A stretch of 64,000 nucleotides of DNA from contig AZHD01000014.1 of assembly GCA_001636815.1 (NCBI GenBank), forward strand, positions 690,229-754,228, read 5' to 3'. A program made the position numbers and the translations under genes. This document shows, piece after piece, positions 24,489 through 37,180 of the stretch. The first letter of the stretch is position 1. Every line of letters begins with the position of its first letter. The DNA is from Niveomyces insectorum RCEF 264. Taxonomy: Eukaryota > Ascomycota > Sordariomycetes > Hypocreales > Cordycipitaceae. Under the pieces are notes generated by a model that was not told the origin of the DNA, did no database searches, and saw only the letters and a program-made list of their open reading frames with translations.

Positions 24489-26452
24489 ATGCTGCTTGCG
24501 CGCACGATCACCAACAGGAACCGACCGGCCGCTTCGATCATTTCCACGTCTTCAACATTACTGAAAGCTTGCTTTGGGTCGACACGACCGTCCTTTACTA
24601 TTCCAAAGCCGTCCAGAAACTTCTACGGGCCACGCTCCGCTCTCGCAAGAGTTCCGCCGCTAAACCGCCTCTTCCCTTTGCGACGGCCCCTTCCAGCCGC
24701 TTTGTCAACCGCGAGAGGATTTGCGACTCAAAGGCTTTACTACGCCAAGATATCTAAACTCGACCGGGCGAGGCAAGCAGAAGAAGCAGAGACAGCAGAA
24801 GAAAGAGAAGCGGTTGCGGACATTGGGTTCGAAGCAGACGACGACATGGCTACCAAGGAGAAGGCCAAGGCTGCGGTGCAGCTCAAGACCCCCAAGGGCA
24901 CACGAGATTGGACCGGCGCCGACATGATTTTGCGCGACGAGATTTTGTATGTTGGCGGTTTCTGCTTGGTTTTCAACTCTTGTTTTTTGCAATATGCTCT
25001 CCCGGCTCGTGCTAACGTTGAGTGTTTTTGCCTAGCGCCACGATCTCCGACGTCTTCAAGCGCCACGGCGCCGTCCCCCTCGACACGCCTGTGTTTGAGC
25101 TGAAGGAGGTGCTGGCGGGCAAGTACGGCGAGGACGCGCGGCTGATCTACGACCTGGCCGACCAGGGCGGCGAGCTGTGCGCGCTGCGCTACGACTTGAC
25201 CGTGCCCTTTGCGCGCTGGCTGGCCATGAACAAGGTGCAGCAGATCAAGCGCTACCAGATCGCCAAGGTGTACCGGCGCGACCAGCCGGCCGTGGCGCGC
25301 GGCCGCATGCGCGAGTTCTACCAGTGCGACTTTGACATTGCGGGCACCTACGACCGCATGATCCCGGACGCCGAGATCCTGCGCGTCATCCACGAGATTT
25401 TCACCGCCCTCGACGAGAACATCGTGATCAAGCTCAACCACCGGCAGATCTTGGACGGCATTTTCGCCGTCTCCGGCGTGCCGGCCGACAAGATCCGCGC
25501 CATCAGCTCGGCCGTCGACAAGCTGGACAAGCTGCCATGGGCCGAGGTCAAGAAGGAGATGGTGGAGGAAAAGGGCCTCGACGAAGCCGTGGCCGATGCC
25601 ATCGGCGGATACGTGAAGAACAGCGGCGACATTCCCACCATCGTTGCGCTGCTCAAGGGCGACGCCGAGTTGGCCGCCAATCCGGACATTCAGCAGGGCC
25701 TGGACGACATGACGTTGCTAGCCAGCTTCTTAGACGCGTTCGGGGTGCCCAGCACCGCCGTGTCGTTCGACCTGTCGCTCTGCCGCGGCCTGGACTACTA
25801 CACGGGTTTGATTTTTGAGGTGGTGGCACAAACCGCTGCTGCTGCTGCCGCCGGCGCAACCCCGGAAGAGGCGGCCGCGTCAGCGGCCGAGAATGGGGGC
25901 GAGCCGGCCAAGGCGAAATCGAAGCCAAAGTCAAAGGGCGGCGTCGCCGAGGAGATCCAGGTCGGCAGCATCGCCGCGGGCGGCCGCTATGACAACCTGG
26001 TGGGCATGTACGGCAAGACGCAGATTCCGTGCGTGGGCATCTCGTTTGGCGTGGACCGCATCTTTACGATCATGAAGGCGAAACGCGCCAAGGCGGCCAA
26101 CGGGCGGTCGCTGCGGGTGCGCGAGACGGACGTCTATGTGATGGCGTTTGGCGGCGGCTCGTTCAGCGGGCTGCTGCCGGAGCGCATGCAGGTCGCGCGG
26201 CGGCTGTGGGACGCGGGCATCAAGGCGGAGTTTGTGGCCAAGACGAAACCGCGGCTGCCGCAGCAGTTCAAGGCAGCCGAGGACGTGCCGCTGGGCGTGA
26301 TCCTGGGCGAGGACGAGCTGGCGCAAGGCCAGGTGCGGCTCAAGGTGCTCAACGCGGGCGGTCCCGACGCGGCGGACGAGAAGGACCGGGGCCAGCTGGT
26401 ATCGCAAGACGACCTCGTGGCGGAGATCAAGAAACTGTTGATTTCTGTGTGA
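24489..26452 (+). CDS. HTS1: histidyl-tRNA synthetase (mitochondrial and cytosolic)
   Basis: Charges tRNA-His with histidine. Two exons (24,489-24,946 and 25,036-26,452; 89-nt intron, GTATGT donor) give 624 aa. Class II motifs are present: LKTPKGTRDW near the core start, motif 2 (REFYQCDFDIAG), and the histidine-specific motifs LCRGLDYYTG and AAGGRYDNL. A C-terminal anticodon-binding domain follows. The first about 118 residues are Arg/Ser-rich and mostly lack acids, like a mitochondrial presequence. An in-frame ATG at 24,846 (G at -3 and +4) begins MATKEKAKAAVQ and could start a cytosolic form, as known for yeast HTS1. Between the two His motifs sits an Ala/Lys/Pro-rich insertion of roughly 45 residues. 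Confidence 0.95.
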
Positions 26453-26960
26453 TGTGTTGCGCGGAGGAGACAGAGAAGTGAAAAACAAAACCAAAAAAAT
26501 TGGAGTGAAAATAGCTATTAAGAGCATTGTTACATCTGGGCCGGCTTTGTGCTGCCACATAGAACGCGTTACGAGAGATATAGATAGGGGATGAGCGAAG
26601 CAAAGCTGAACATCCATTCGACGACTTGGCCCCCTTGTTTGCCGTTCACTAAATATCAAAGTCGTTGAAACACACATCCCGGACAGTGACGCATAAAAGA
26701 TCGCCTGGCGATTTTGCCGTACGGTAGTTGAATAGACAAGCTCTGGATGATACTGAGGCAAGCTCTCGAACTAGTGAAAAAAAGAAACGTCTATTACTTT
26801 ATGATAGATGCCTTGCACGGGTCTCATGCTACTTGTACACGCAACCGGCGCGTTCCCTCAAATCTACTCTATCCGACGCACCAGACCTTGACTCTCTACA
26901 ACGTCTATCTCCTCGCCCTTCAAGCGCCACCTCCAGTCTCCAAAACCCCCATCCTCCCGT
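26453..26960. other. intergenic between convergent genes
   Basis: Holds the two 3' UTRs of HisRS and the phosphate carrier. No further gene is seen. Confidence 0.6.
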
Positions 26961-28113
26961 TTATTTTGAGGTGGAAATCTCCACACCGCCAGTGGCGCCG
27001 AGCGCCTTCTTCAAGTCACCTAGAAAACGAATTAGAAAACCAGTCAAATCATACCGAAATCACACCTGCCGCCCACAAAAAAAGATTACAAACAGGGATT
27101 GCTTACCGTAGATGCCGAACTGGAAGGCCGTCAGCGTGCCGACCATGAAGAGACGCGCGCCGATGCCGGCGTACGAGCCGCGCAGGCCCAGCTCCTTGCC
27201 GATCTTGATCAGGCGCGACGTGGTGCCCTCGCCCGGCAGGCCCTGGGTCTTGTTGATCTTGCTCAGCATGGTGTCGGCGGGCTGCGAGACGATGGCGGCG
27301 GCGAAACCGGCAATGAGACCGGAGCCCAGGTTGACGGCGGTCTGCATGCCGTTGGACATGTCCTTCTTGGGCGAGACGGCGTAGATGGCCTCGGCGACCT
27401 TCTCGTAGACGACAAACTTGGCCATGGTGTAGGGGATCTGCTTGAACAGGATGGGGCCGAAGCCGGCGTAGAAGGCGCCGACGCCCTCAGTCGACAGCAT
27501 CTTGGAGAAGCCGCTGACGAGGCCGGAGGCGTAGGTGGGCTGGGAGACGAGACGGATGCGGGTGGCCTCGAGCGGGCAGAGGGCAATGTCGGCGAAGAAC
27601 TCGGCGGCGGCGGAGGAGGCGAGGTAGACGGCGGTGCGGTAGTTGGAGGCGGTCTCGAGGCCGAGGTAGGTAATGTGCTGCTGCTTGAAGAACTCGTAGC
27701 CACCAAACTTGAAGGCGCCCTGCAGGAAGTAGCCGGCAAACGTCGGGCCGGCACCGGTGAGCAATGCGGCGGCGCCCTCGCTCTGGATGACCTGGCGGAA
27801 GCCGCCGATCATGCCCCGGTTGTAGACCTCGGGCTCGAGCTGGATACGGGTCTTGACGCTGGAAAGAACAATTAGAGAAGAAAAAACAATATAGGAAATA
27901 CAGTAATAAAAATAGAAACCCCGGCATTCGGCTTGGCGGAATTGGGAAAACCTACACATCGACGGGCGTCAGGGAGCCGTGGGTGACGGAACAGCAGACG
28001 GCACCGGCCAGGGCGAAGCGGGAGTACAGGCCGACGCCGGACAGCTGGGGTGCCGGCGCCACGGCGGCAGCGGCGGCGGCCGATTTCTGGAGATCAGCGG
28101 TAGCGCTGGCCAT
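26961..28113 (-). CDS. MIR1: mitochondrial phosphate carrier (MIR1-type)
   Basis: Imports phosphate into the mitochondrial matrix for ATP synthesis; inner membrane. Three exons on the minus strand (28,113-27,956; 27,858-27,107; 27,019-26,961) give 322 aa. All joins keep frame: the first rebuilds the carrier signature PVDVVKTR, and the last adds a 59-nt exon encoding the C-terminus DLKKALGATGGVEISTSK. The three carrier repeats show signatures at about residues 50 (PVDVVK), 150 (PLEATR) and 247 (PADTMLSK). The N-terminus is Ala-rich, followed by LYSRFALAGAVCCSVTHGSL, typical of the phosphate-carrier branch. Length matches the family. Confidence 0.95.
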
Positions 28114-29023
28114 TGTGAATGTGAGGAAAGGGAAAAAGGGGAAGGACAAAGAAAAGAAAACGAGAAAAAAGAACGGAAGAGTGGAGTGGAACGAGGCTTC
28201 GCTCAAAGAAAGAAGTCGATGCGAGGATATAATTATGTCACAAAACGTGAGAGAAGGGGAGGAGGAGGGAAGAGGGAGAAGATCAGAAAGATCGCGAAAA
28301 AACAATGGAATCGAATTTTTGTGAGGCCTTTTCTCGGTCCCGGTTAATTTTTTTTTGTTTTTTCTGTTTTCCCTATTTTTTATGCAATGGCTAGTGGACG
28401 TTGGTGGTCCCCCTGTGCCTGTCCAGTCGCTAATTCCGGGGGCCCGAACCACCAAAAAACTTTTTTGTCCCATCAGGGGCGGGTCCCTGACGCCAATTTT
28501 CCCACGTCCTGATTGGCCAGACATACCACATTTGTCTATCTCGGGTGGATTCGGATGAATGGGGGGAGACCTCCTCTTTTTGACCAGCTAGCGCTGGGGC
28601 AACAACAAAAAGCCTTGGCTAGCAGTGGCAGTCCACACACTCTTCGCATACAACGCTTTCAGCGGTCGCCCGTTTTCCGTGCTGGGGCAGAGCGAGCCTG
28701 TCAAAGGCTGTTGCCAACCCCCGTGCCCAACAGCGGCTGGCTGTGTGGGACAGAAACGCGCCGCCACACAGCCAGCGAACAGAGACAATACAGTTGGGCA
28801 AAGTGCCATATATACAGTTCGGTGTCCGCTCGATCTTCCCTCTTCATCGCCAGGGCTATATCTATCTAATCTTGCCCTTGCCTTCCAACCAAGGCCGCAC
28901 AGCATCACGATCTGTGATTCCACCTTTGTTCTCGCTGTCCCGGCGCGGACCCAACGGCGACTGACTCGTGGCATGGACGATAGACGGAACGAAAAACTCG
29001 ACTGACCTGTCCTCCCTTTTTTT
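28114..29023. promoter_or_regulatory. promoter region of the phosphate carrier gene and 3' flank of the F-box gene
   Basis: About 900 bp. Purine-rich DNA (28,120-28,320) precedes the carrier ATG, giving a CT-rich leader in its sense strand. An inverted CCAAT box (ATTGG) lies at 28,512. No additional gene is seen. Confidence 0.5.
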
Positions 29024-31628
29024 TCATCCGCCGCCCACGCTGTGGATCGTCCGCGTTTCCTCCTTGCCGTCGTCGTCCGTCTCGTCCGGGCCAAAAGCCC
29101 ATACCGTGTACTGGTTGCCGTGGTGGAACACCAAGAAGTCGTCGTCGCCCTGCAGCTGGTACGACCCGACGTGTGCCGGCTTGTACGACTGTGCCTCCGG
29201 CGGCGCTGCGTCCACGTCCAGCGCGAACCGCAGCAGGCACCGGTGCGTCGCCCAGTCAGGGTCGTCCTGCTGCCAGCGGCCAGGGTTGGTGGGGTGCAGC
29301 TCGTTGATGCGCACGCGGCAGCGGCGTTCGCGGCGGGGGCTTGGCGGCGCTGGCGACGGCAGCGGTGGCCGTCGCGAGGTGTGTGGTTGCTGATGTTGTT
29401 GATGATGTTGTTGTTGGTCCCATGTTGGACTTCCCTCGAGTCCCGCGGCCCCGGGCGACGTGTACAGCGGCACGGCCGAAAACGGCTGCGCGGGCCCGCG
29501 CGCCGCGGCTTCGCTGCAAGCGTCGTCAAAGGCGAACAGCAGCGGCGTGGCGCGGCGTACCTTGCCGACCGTGCCGCCGAGGCCGCCCGTCGCGGTTTCG
29601 CGGTGGCGGTCGGTCAGTACGAGCATCTGGTCGTTCCAGATGTGCATGCGGATGCCGTGCAGGTGGTGCGCGCCGCGGCCCCCGTAGGGCGGCGCCAGGG
29701 GCGGCAGGCGGAAGAAAGACAGCGTAAAGGTGTGCGTGTACATGTTGAACGCCAGCGACCCGATGCCTTCGATCTTGGTGGCCGACGTGATGCCGCCGCC
29801 GCCGACGGCGCCGATCACCCGTGTCGCCGCCGACCAGCCCAGCGGCAACGGCACCGGCGTTTGCGGCAGACCGGCGTTGTTCCCACCGCTGCCGCTGCCC
29901 GCGTCCACGACGCCAACACCGGCAGCCCGGAGCGCGCCGCCGATGGCCGCGCTGCTGCTCGTGACGGCCGCGCCCGCGCACACGCGCCACGACGCCAGCG
30001 AGTACAGCCCGCGCGCGTTGCGGCGCACGGTGGCCTCGATGAGGTCCGTGGGGAACGCGTGGTTGGCGTACGGCAGCCGGTAGGTGAACGTCTCGCGGTA
30101 CCGCAGGGCCTCGAAGCGGTGCACGTAGAAGCAGAGGTCGCCGCTGCGGCCGATGCCGTCGGTGTCGAGTTCAAAGGTGCCGAGATAGAAGACGTCCGTC
30201 TGCACGGGGTCGAGCAGAAAGTAGCTGGGCAGGCGTCCGTCGCGGTCGGGCAGGCGGTGCTTCGCGTCCAGACCCGTCATGTCGACCTGCTGGACGGGGC
30301 CGCCCAGCGTCCAGTGGTAGATGTTGCCAAGCGCGAGGATGCAGATGCGCCGGCCCAGCGTGGCGACGACGTCGACCTGCATGGGCATCTGCTTGATGTG
30401 GTGTTCGCCGGTGCGGAAATTCCACGCGAGCCTGGGGGTCGGCGCGTAGGCGAACAGTCAGTACTTTGGCAGGGATGCCAATACAACAACACACAAAAAA
30501 AAGGGGAGGGGGGGTTAGGGAGAAAGAAACCTACAAACGAATGCCCGTAGACGCAACCAGAAGCTCGTCACCAAACGCCGACAACAGGTAGGCCTCGCCG
30601 CGCAGGGTACTGCTCGGCATGGCGAGGTGTACGCGCTTTCCAGTGCGCAGGTCGTCGACCAAAAAGGATGTGCCGTTGCTTCGGATGCACTGCCATGCAA
30701 TGCGGCCGTACGCGTATTCGTGTGTCCCATAGAGAATCTCTGAGTCTTCATCGTCGTCACCGTTGTCGTCGCCGTTGTCGTCGTCCGTCCACAATCCATC
30801 ATTGTTAACAGGCGGCGGGACCCTAGACGGTTCTTGTTCTTCCTGCTGGTCCTCGCCTTGTCTTGCCGGTTCGGTAGAAGGAGTCGTTGATAGGGACGGC
30901 TGCTGCTGCTGCTGCTGCTGCTGCCGCCGCTGCTGCTCTGGCGGTAGCCAATACATGGTCGTCGGCACGCCCTCGGCCGCCCCCTCCGTCAAGCTGAGCG
31001 GCGGGTCCCGCACATGCCGTATGACGTAGCGAAACCGCCCCAGCGCGCGCGCGGCGTACTTGCGGGCCGTCTCCACAAAGATGCGGTCGATGAGGTAGTC
31101 GCTGTTCACGGCGTCGGCATCATCGTCTGCGCCGACCGGGTTTTTGGTCTCATCCGAACCACTAACCGCCGTCTTCGCCGTACCCGCCGCCGCCGCCGCC
31201 GCTGCAGCAGCCACCGCATCCGCATACTCCAGCAGCGCCGGAAAACACCGCCGGGCCAGTTTCTTCCGCAACGCTTCGTGCAGCAGCAGCGCCCGCCACC
31301 GCCGCGACACCTCTAGGCAACAGCCCAGATCGGCGGGGCCCAGCTGGTCCGCCACCATGATCTGCAGCTCGGCCGGCAGACGGCCCACGACGTCGGTGCG
31401 TAGGTCGAGACGGGCGAGACGGGCTTGCAGCATCCAGATCTCGTCGAGGGAGAGGCACGGGACGAGGCCGAGCAAAAACGCCTTGCGGGCGGACGAAGCC
31501 ACGGTCATATCCAGATTTTTTTTGTCGTCGGCATGCCAAGGCGGAGCCGCAGCAGCAGCCGCCGCCACGGCAGCGACGGCGGCCGCCTTGGCCATGGCCT
31601 CGTCGTCGTCGGGTAAGGGATCTGCCAT
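29024..31628 (-). CDS. large F-box protein with beta-propeller-like C-terminal half
   Basis: Two exons (31,628-30,535 and 30,431-29,024; 103-nt intron, GTAGGT donor and CCCCCAG acceptor) give 833 aa. The join reconstitutes a continuous stretch, ELLVASTGIRLLAWNFRTGE. Residues about 82-130 form a clear F-box (RLPAELQIMVADQLGPADLG, then SRRWRALLLHEALRKKL), which binds Skp1 in SCF ubiquitin ligases. A poly-Gln run (about 229-243) and an Asp-rich run (about 279-295) follow. Residues 305-640 have repeated short beta-strand motifs with Trp and Gly (IAWQCI, LLVAS, ICILALGNIYHWTL), like fungal F-box proteins with kelch/WD-like propellers. The substrate is unknown. A Pro/His/Gln-rich linker occurs near residue 680. 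Confidence 0.85.
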
Positions 31629-33508
31629 GTCTCGGAGGAAACGCGGCCCTTTCTGATTTCTTCTTCGTTTTTCTTCTCCTTCTTCTCTTGTTTTCTCTAT
31701 TTTCTCTTTTTTTGACTTCTCTTCAAAACAAAGTTTTTCCCTCGTAAACGAGGTAGAATGAAACGACGGGTCAACCGTGGGGAAAGCAGCAGATGCTTCG
31801 CATTGCCCTTCGTTGTGATTCGGTTGACGAACGGAACGGGGGAAGACAAGGGGGAAAAGAAAAGGGAACCAAAGGACCCTGTTGATCTGTAAAGAAAGTT
31901 GGCACTTGGTGCTGGCACAGTTTTTGTTGGTATGGGCGTTGGCGGGTACAGTGGTTTTGACGGCGTCGGCGACGGCGGCGGCGCGGCGGCGGCGGTGGTG
32001 GTGGTAGTTAGAGTGGCAGTTGGTCACTGCTGGTGCTAGTGCTGGTGAGTTCTGGCCCCTGGGGTTCGGGGCCCTGAGAAGCAGGGAAAATATAGTGGGT
32101 GTGTGGGTGGGTTAAGTGGGGCCGCCGTGTAAGCAGCCTCTTTCGTGCAGATCATCCCGGGCTGGCCTCTGCCTCGACACGGCCCCCCTGTGCGCCCTGC
32201 ATGGCCCAGCACCTCGTATTCTTTTCCTTTTTTCGTCTATTCTTTTACCGTTCAACCTGGTTTTTTCTTTCTTTTTTTTCGACGTTTTGTGTTTATTTTT
32301 TTTTTTGTGCGTGCCCCTTGCGGGCTGATCTTGGTCCTCCACCCTCTCTGGCCGACCAGGGTCCTCAAAAAAAAACATCGCCAGCTTGAATGGACGTGGA
32401 CGACCACACCCCCCCTCCTACGGGACCTGTCCTGATAACCCATCTTCCAAACAAAAGCAATGTCGTACGGAGTAGTGCCTCCTCTGTATGTACTTCATAC
32501 CCAACGTCGTATCACGCCGTACTCGTACGAGCCCAGATACGGACCGGCAGGCCAAAAAATGCCACCCTTGTTCCCACCCCCTTTCGCCTGGGCTGCATGC
32601 CTGATTGGACACCCAACTCTGCCTCAAGCGAAAGGAGAGGACTGTTTTGGGAATGAAAACTGGAAAGAAAACGGGCAGGCTGCGCGGACAAGGGGGGGCC
32701 GCCGTATGTATCAACTACTCCCGTATGTACTGCCGTTATGGACCGCCGTATGTACGAGTATGCACCTCCGCTTACGGCCCCCCGCTGTGCGTGCATTATC
32801 GTCTTGTGTTTTTTACGACGACGTGCATGTGTGTTCCCGTTCGGATTCGGTTCTGGACTCTTGTGGTGCGACGTAGGAGCGTTTCCGTGCCGGCCTTGGC
32901 CACCAGGGGCCTGTAACATTGCAGGATGGGTCGGCCGTCTCTGTGGAAGCGTGCCAGAGAAGAAAGAGGTCCAGAACCCATCATCGAAAAAAAAAAGATC
33001 TTCATCGGAAAGACGGTGAAGATGCGAGGGTGTCTCTTGATCCAGAGCGTTCGATGGGTGTGGCTTGCAATCAGCCCAACAAAACGAAGCAAGACAACGA
33101 CAAGTGGTGCTGCTGCCGCTGATTTCTGCAGGTTTACAAAGCCCGTTGTCGTAAAACGCGAGGGGATATATTAGGAATAAATACCGAAGGAATCAAAAAA
33201 CAAGGCTGAAAAAGAAGAAGAAAAAAAACAGAAAAAAAGACAAACAGCCCAGACTTCCAGGATTGGGCCACGGCAATTCTTCGATGGTCCTCCCGTAAAC
33301 GCCAAGCAAATGCACGCTCGGCAAGGCAAAAACCTAACCCCAACGTTTTCATGACCATGCAAGCTCGCGGCTGTACGACGTAGACACGTAAAAGAAGAAA
33401 AAAAAAGAAAACAATGCCCACGCGCCCACGTCCACCAAGTGAACCATAAAACGCACACTACCACCTCAACAACCACTCGTCGTCTCCCCACTCCAACTCG
33501 GTCCCTGC
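31629..33508. promoter_or_regulatory. upstream region of the F-box gene
   Basis: 1.9 kb without a convincing gene. A GGT/GGC-rich stretch lies at 31,950-32,060, CT-rich DNA at 32,215-32,300, a copy of TACGGAGTA at 32,466, and several degenerate CCGTATGTA motifs at 32,700-32,760. Confidence 0.45.
32466..32474 (+). repeat. dispersed 9-mer TACGGAGTA, copy 4
   Basis: Exact copy within GTACGGAGTA, in non-coding DNA upstream of the F-box gene. Confidence 0.6.
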
Positions 33509-36420
33509 TCAGGACCGCACACGCCGCACGCTGTTCACGCGCCCCACGGGCGCGCTCACTTCCCGCCGCTCCTTGCCCGGTGTTACCGGGCGCCGCGATG
33601 TGGCTGCGGACAACGGCGGTGCGCCGCACGAGGTTGACGATCCGTCTTGGCTCCCGCTATCATTTCTGCTCCTGCTCCTGACGCCACCACCACTGGCCGC
33701 ACTGCGGGCCCGGCCGCGCCGTTCTCGAATTTGCGCCAGGCACTGCTCGCGCGTCATGGTCGGTGTTAGGGCCGGATTGTGGATGTCGAAGCTGGGCCCG
33801 TCCGCGTTGCTGCCACCGCTGGTGCTGTCAAAGCTGTCATTGCCATTGCCATGGCCGTTGCCATTGCCGTTGCGGCTGCGCGGCATAGACGAGGACGACG
33901 ACAACGGAAGCATCTTGGCTTGCGGCGTCCGCTGCGCAGCCAGAATGCGCTGTGCGAGGCTGGGGTCTGTAGTCTCGGGGCGCAAGGGTACCTTGGTGAC
34001 GGTGGTCTTAGTCGTGTACAGCGTGGCCACCGTGTGTGGCCGCTGGTAGGGGTCGTGCGCGGCCGTGATGCCTGCTGTGGCAGCGGCGACAGGGGTACCA
34101 TCGGTGTCGTCCTCGCGAGCATCCTCTTCCCGCGATGCTCCAAGTGTTGTTCGTGCCGAGTTCGTGATGTTTTGCCGAGCAGGACTAACAACTTCACCAG
34201 CATCGCCGTTCTCGTATTTGTCCTCGTGGGAGGCGGCCTCATCGGCCTGGAACGCCGCATGCCCCGGGCCGTTCCGTGCGGAGACTCCTGTAGGAGTTGA
34301 TTCTCCTGATCCCTTCCGCAGGGCAAGTCTGTCGTGGCCGCCTGTCGAGTCCTCCATGAGCGCATCCGCATCACGCGCTGCGGCCGTGCTAGACACAAGA
34401 ATGGATGCGGGGGCGGCTCGTGGTACGGTGTCTGTGTCGTCGCCGTTGGCGTCCATGTCAACGTCGGCGCTCGGATCGTTCTCGCGCAGCGCAACGGGGG
34501 TTGGTGCCGGCGTTGTTGGCACATGGAAATTGCTCGGCAACTCGGCGTCTTGGCGGTGCGGCGCATCGAGCAGAGACAACAGTGACGTTCGCTGTTGGGC
34601 CAGCATGGCAAACGAGGGCGGCGGGTCCACAGACGGCGTGCGTGCGTACATAGACGGCTCCGCTATGTCCGTGGTAGTATTTTCCGTAAATGCAGTGTCA
34701 GCCGTCGCATCACCCATCGTCGTATCGGCGTCCTCGGGTTCGTCTTCGTCGAAGGGCCCGGCAGTGTGCGCCTCTGGAAGAATGGCGTCCCGTGGATTGG
34801 GCTGCTCGACTGGCGCCACGACCATATGAAGTTCCACTGGTCCTGTAGCATGCGGAAAGGTGGCCGACGCCGCCGCCGCTGTCGTTGCTGTTGTTGTTGT
34901 TGTTGTTGTTGCGGCCGCGGCTGCAACAGCCTCTTCCATCTCTTCTGCAATCTGCTGGGAGACTGTACGGAACACGCCCTCCTCTGGAATAAAAACGGTG
35001 CTCGTGCTCGTGCGTGGTCCCGGCTGGTTCGAAGAGTGTTCGTGGTCGTGGTGTGAAGGGTCGCACGCTTGCTCGCCGGCGTGCTGGGCTCTCATCAGGT
35101 TTGCTCGTAGCTTGGCGGTGGGCGATGCGGCAATGGTCGCCATCTCGCTCGCGCTCGCCACCAATCGGCTGCTGCTGTTGCTAAGGCCGCTGCCACCTAA
35201 GTCAAGGGTCGGCCGTTTCCGTGCCGAGTCGAGGTGGCTGGAACGGGGCCGTTTCCGCATGCACGCGCAGGCACGCAGTTCGCACTCGGCCTCGAGGAAG
35301 GCAACAAGCTCGGTGGCGCGGTCACCGCGCTGCTTCTCCCACTGCCAGAGCCGCGTAAGCTCCTCAATCTCGGCTTCGCTCGCGGCCGACGAGGTAATGT
35401 CCCGCAGTGCCGCCGAAGCCGCCCGCCTCGGCGACTTCTGTGTGCTAGTTCGTTTGGCGTTACGCCGCTTCGGCACGACCAAACCATCATTGCCGTCGTC
35501 GCTATCGTTCTCGGTGCAGCTTTCGTCGTCGGTGTGGCCGTTGTAGGCCTCGCTCGCCTCTGCGGGGTCCTCTTGCTCTGCCTCCTCGTCCGCGTCGGGC
35601 GGCGGCAGCGGCAGGCGTCCCTCGGACGCGATGCGCACCACGTCCTCTTTGGACGTGGCCAGGCTCTTGAACGCGTCGCGTTCCTGCTCCAGCATCTTGA
35701 TGATCTGCCGTGACTGGTCCAGTTCCTCCTGGCAGCTGACCAGCGCGTACCGAGCCTGGAACGCCTCCTGCTCGCGGGCTTCGCTGCGCGCCTTCTCGTG
35801 TACGAGGGCGTCGTCGGCCGTGCGCGCACTCGCCCGTGCCGTCTTCAGCTCCTCCTGGAGCTTGACGATGGCGCTCTGCGATTTGAACGTCTCTTTGCGC
35901 GCCCGTCGGATTTCCTTCTCCCACAGCGCCTGGGTGTGCGCATGTGTTTCTTTCGCGCGGCCGTAGTTTTCCTTTGTGCGTACAGTGAGTTTGGGGGGGC
36001 TTCTTTTTGTTCAAAAAAGTCACAGAAAAAATCACAGAAGAGACATACCATGACCGTCTCCAACCGCTCGCCCACGCGCCGCTCGCGGTCGCGTCCCTCG
36101 TCGAGCTGCTTCCGCAGCTGCCGCACCTCGTCGCGGTACCGCCGCATCTCCGTCTCAGCTTCCTCCCGGCCAAGCATGGCACGCTTCAGCGCCGCGTCGG
36201 CTGTCTTGCGTTCCAGCTGCTTCGACTGCATCGCTAACGTGTTGAACTGGCTGATCTTGTCGGTGACGGATGCGGTGCTGCCGTCCAAGCCCGGCTGACT
36301 GCTGCCATTGCCCGTGGCAGAGAACAACGACGCGGGTGGCTCGCGCTGCTGGTTAACACGTTCCGGTGACACCGTTTGCAGCGGCGTCGGCGAGCCGGCC
36401 CAGCTCGCGTGGAGGTCCAT
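33509..36420 (-). CDS. long coiled-coil protein, fungal, function unknown
   Basis: Two exons (36,420-36,049 and 35,971-33,509; 77-nt intron, GTATGT donor) give 944 aa. The join restores a continuous heptad pattern, GERLETVMENYGRAKETHA. Residues about 45-230 are a long coiled coil rich in Glu, Arg, Lys, Gln (LRKQLDEGRDRERRVGERLE; ARKETFKSQSAIVKLQEEL). The remaining 700 residues are disordered: acidic patches, basic patches, a Thr/Ala run near residue 370, and many Ser/Thr-Pro. The C-terminus is Arg/Ser-rich. The N-terminal coil reads as conserved, the tail as fast-evolving. A scaffold or cytoskeletal role would fit, but nothing in the sequence proves one. Confidence 0.8.
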
Positions 36421-37180
36421 ATCGTGTGCCGTCGTTCGTCTTGTTTCCTGTTTGATGTTCTCTCGTTTGTCGTGCCCTTTGTTTAGGTTGTCCCTTGTGG
36501 TTTTTTTTTTTTATTGCTTTCCCTATTGATTGGAATTCTCTGAAGTCAACGCAGTCTGGGGTAATAAGAAACCGGCGAGAAATGGCAATTGCAGGTATCA
36601 CTCGAGAAATGTGGTGAGACCCAGGGTGGTTGTGACATTTGTCTTGGTTTGATATTAATTTTATTCTGTTTATCGGCGGGTCGCGGTAGCTGGGAGCTGT
36701 TGTTGCTCTGGCGACGCGAACCGTGCACGAATATCCTGTGCCGAAGGCAGGGCTTTTAGCGCATCTCCACGTGACACACAGTGGTTTTCAGTGTACTTCA
36801 CACGGACATTTACTGTGAAAGCCTTCCCGCCCGTTTTACGTCAGTGGCCTCGTAATGCTGGCGCTCGCATTGGTTCCAGTGTCTCTCACGACAATGCGAT
36901 GCAATCTATTCCGCGGCCGAAGCTGTTCAATTTGAGCCGCGTGAGATCTGGCAAAATCGTTTCGGCACGTTCCCTTGTTTGTGGGACGGTATAGCCATTC
37001 TATTTTTTTTCAATGTAGTCCTAGTTTCCCACTCTGTTTCGGTGTGCGTTGCCAGTTCATTTTCCCCTTTCTTACCTTTTTTTTGCCATGTTTCCAAATC
37101 AATTTCCGTCTTTGACATACTGAATCTTGTCATTTTTCCTACCTACTATACAGTATCTCATTCCTCTCCAATTCTCGAGT
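36421..37180. promoter_or_regulatory. divergent promoter region
   Basis: 760 bp between the coiled-coil gene (minus) and the MAPR-type gene (plus). T-rich leaders occur on the plus side (37,010-37,180). No extra gene is seen. Confidence 0.5.
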
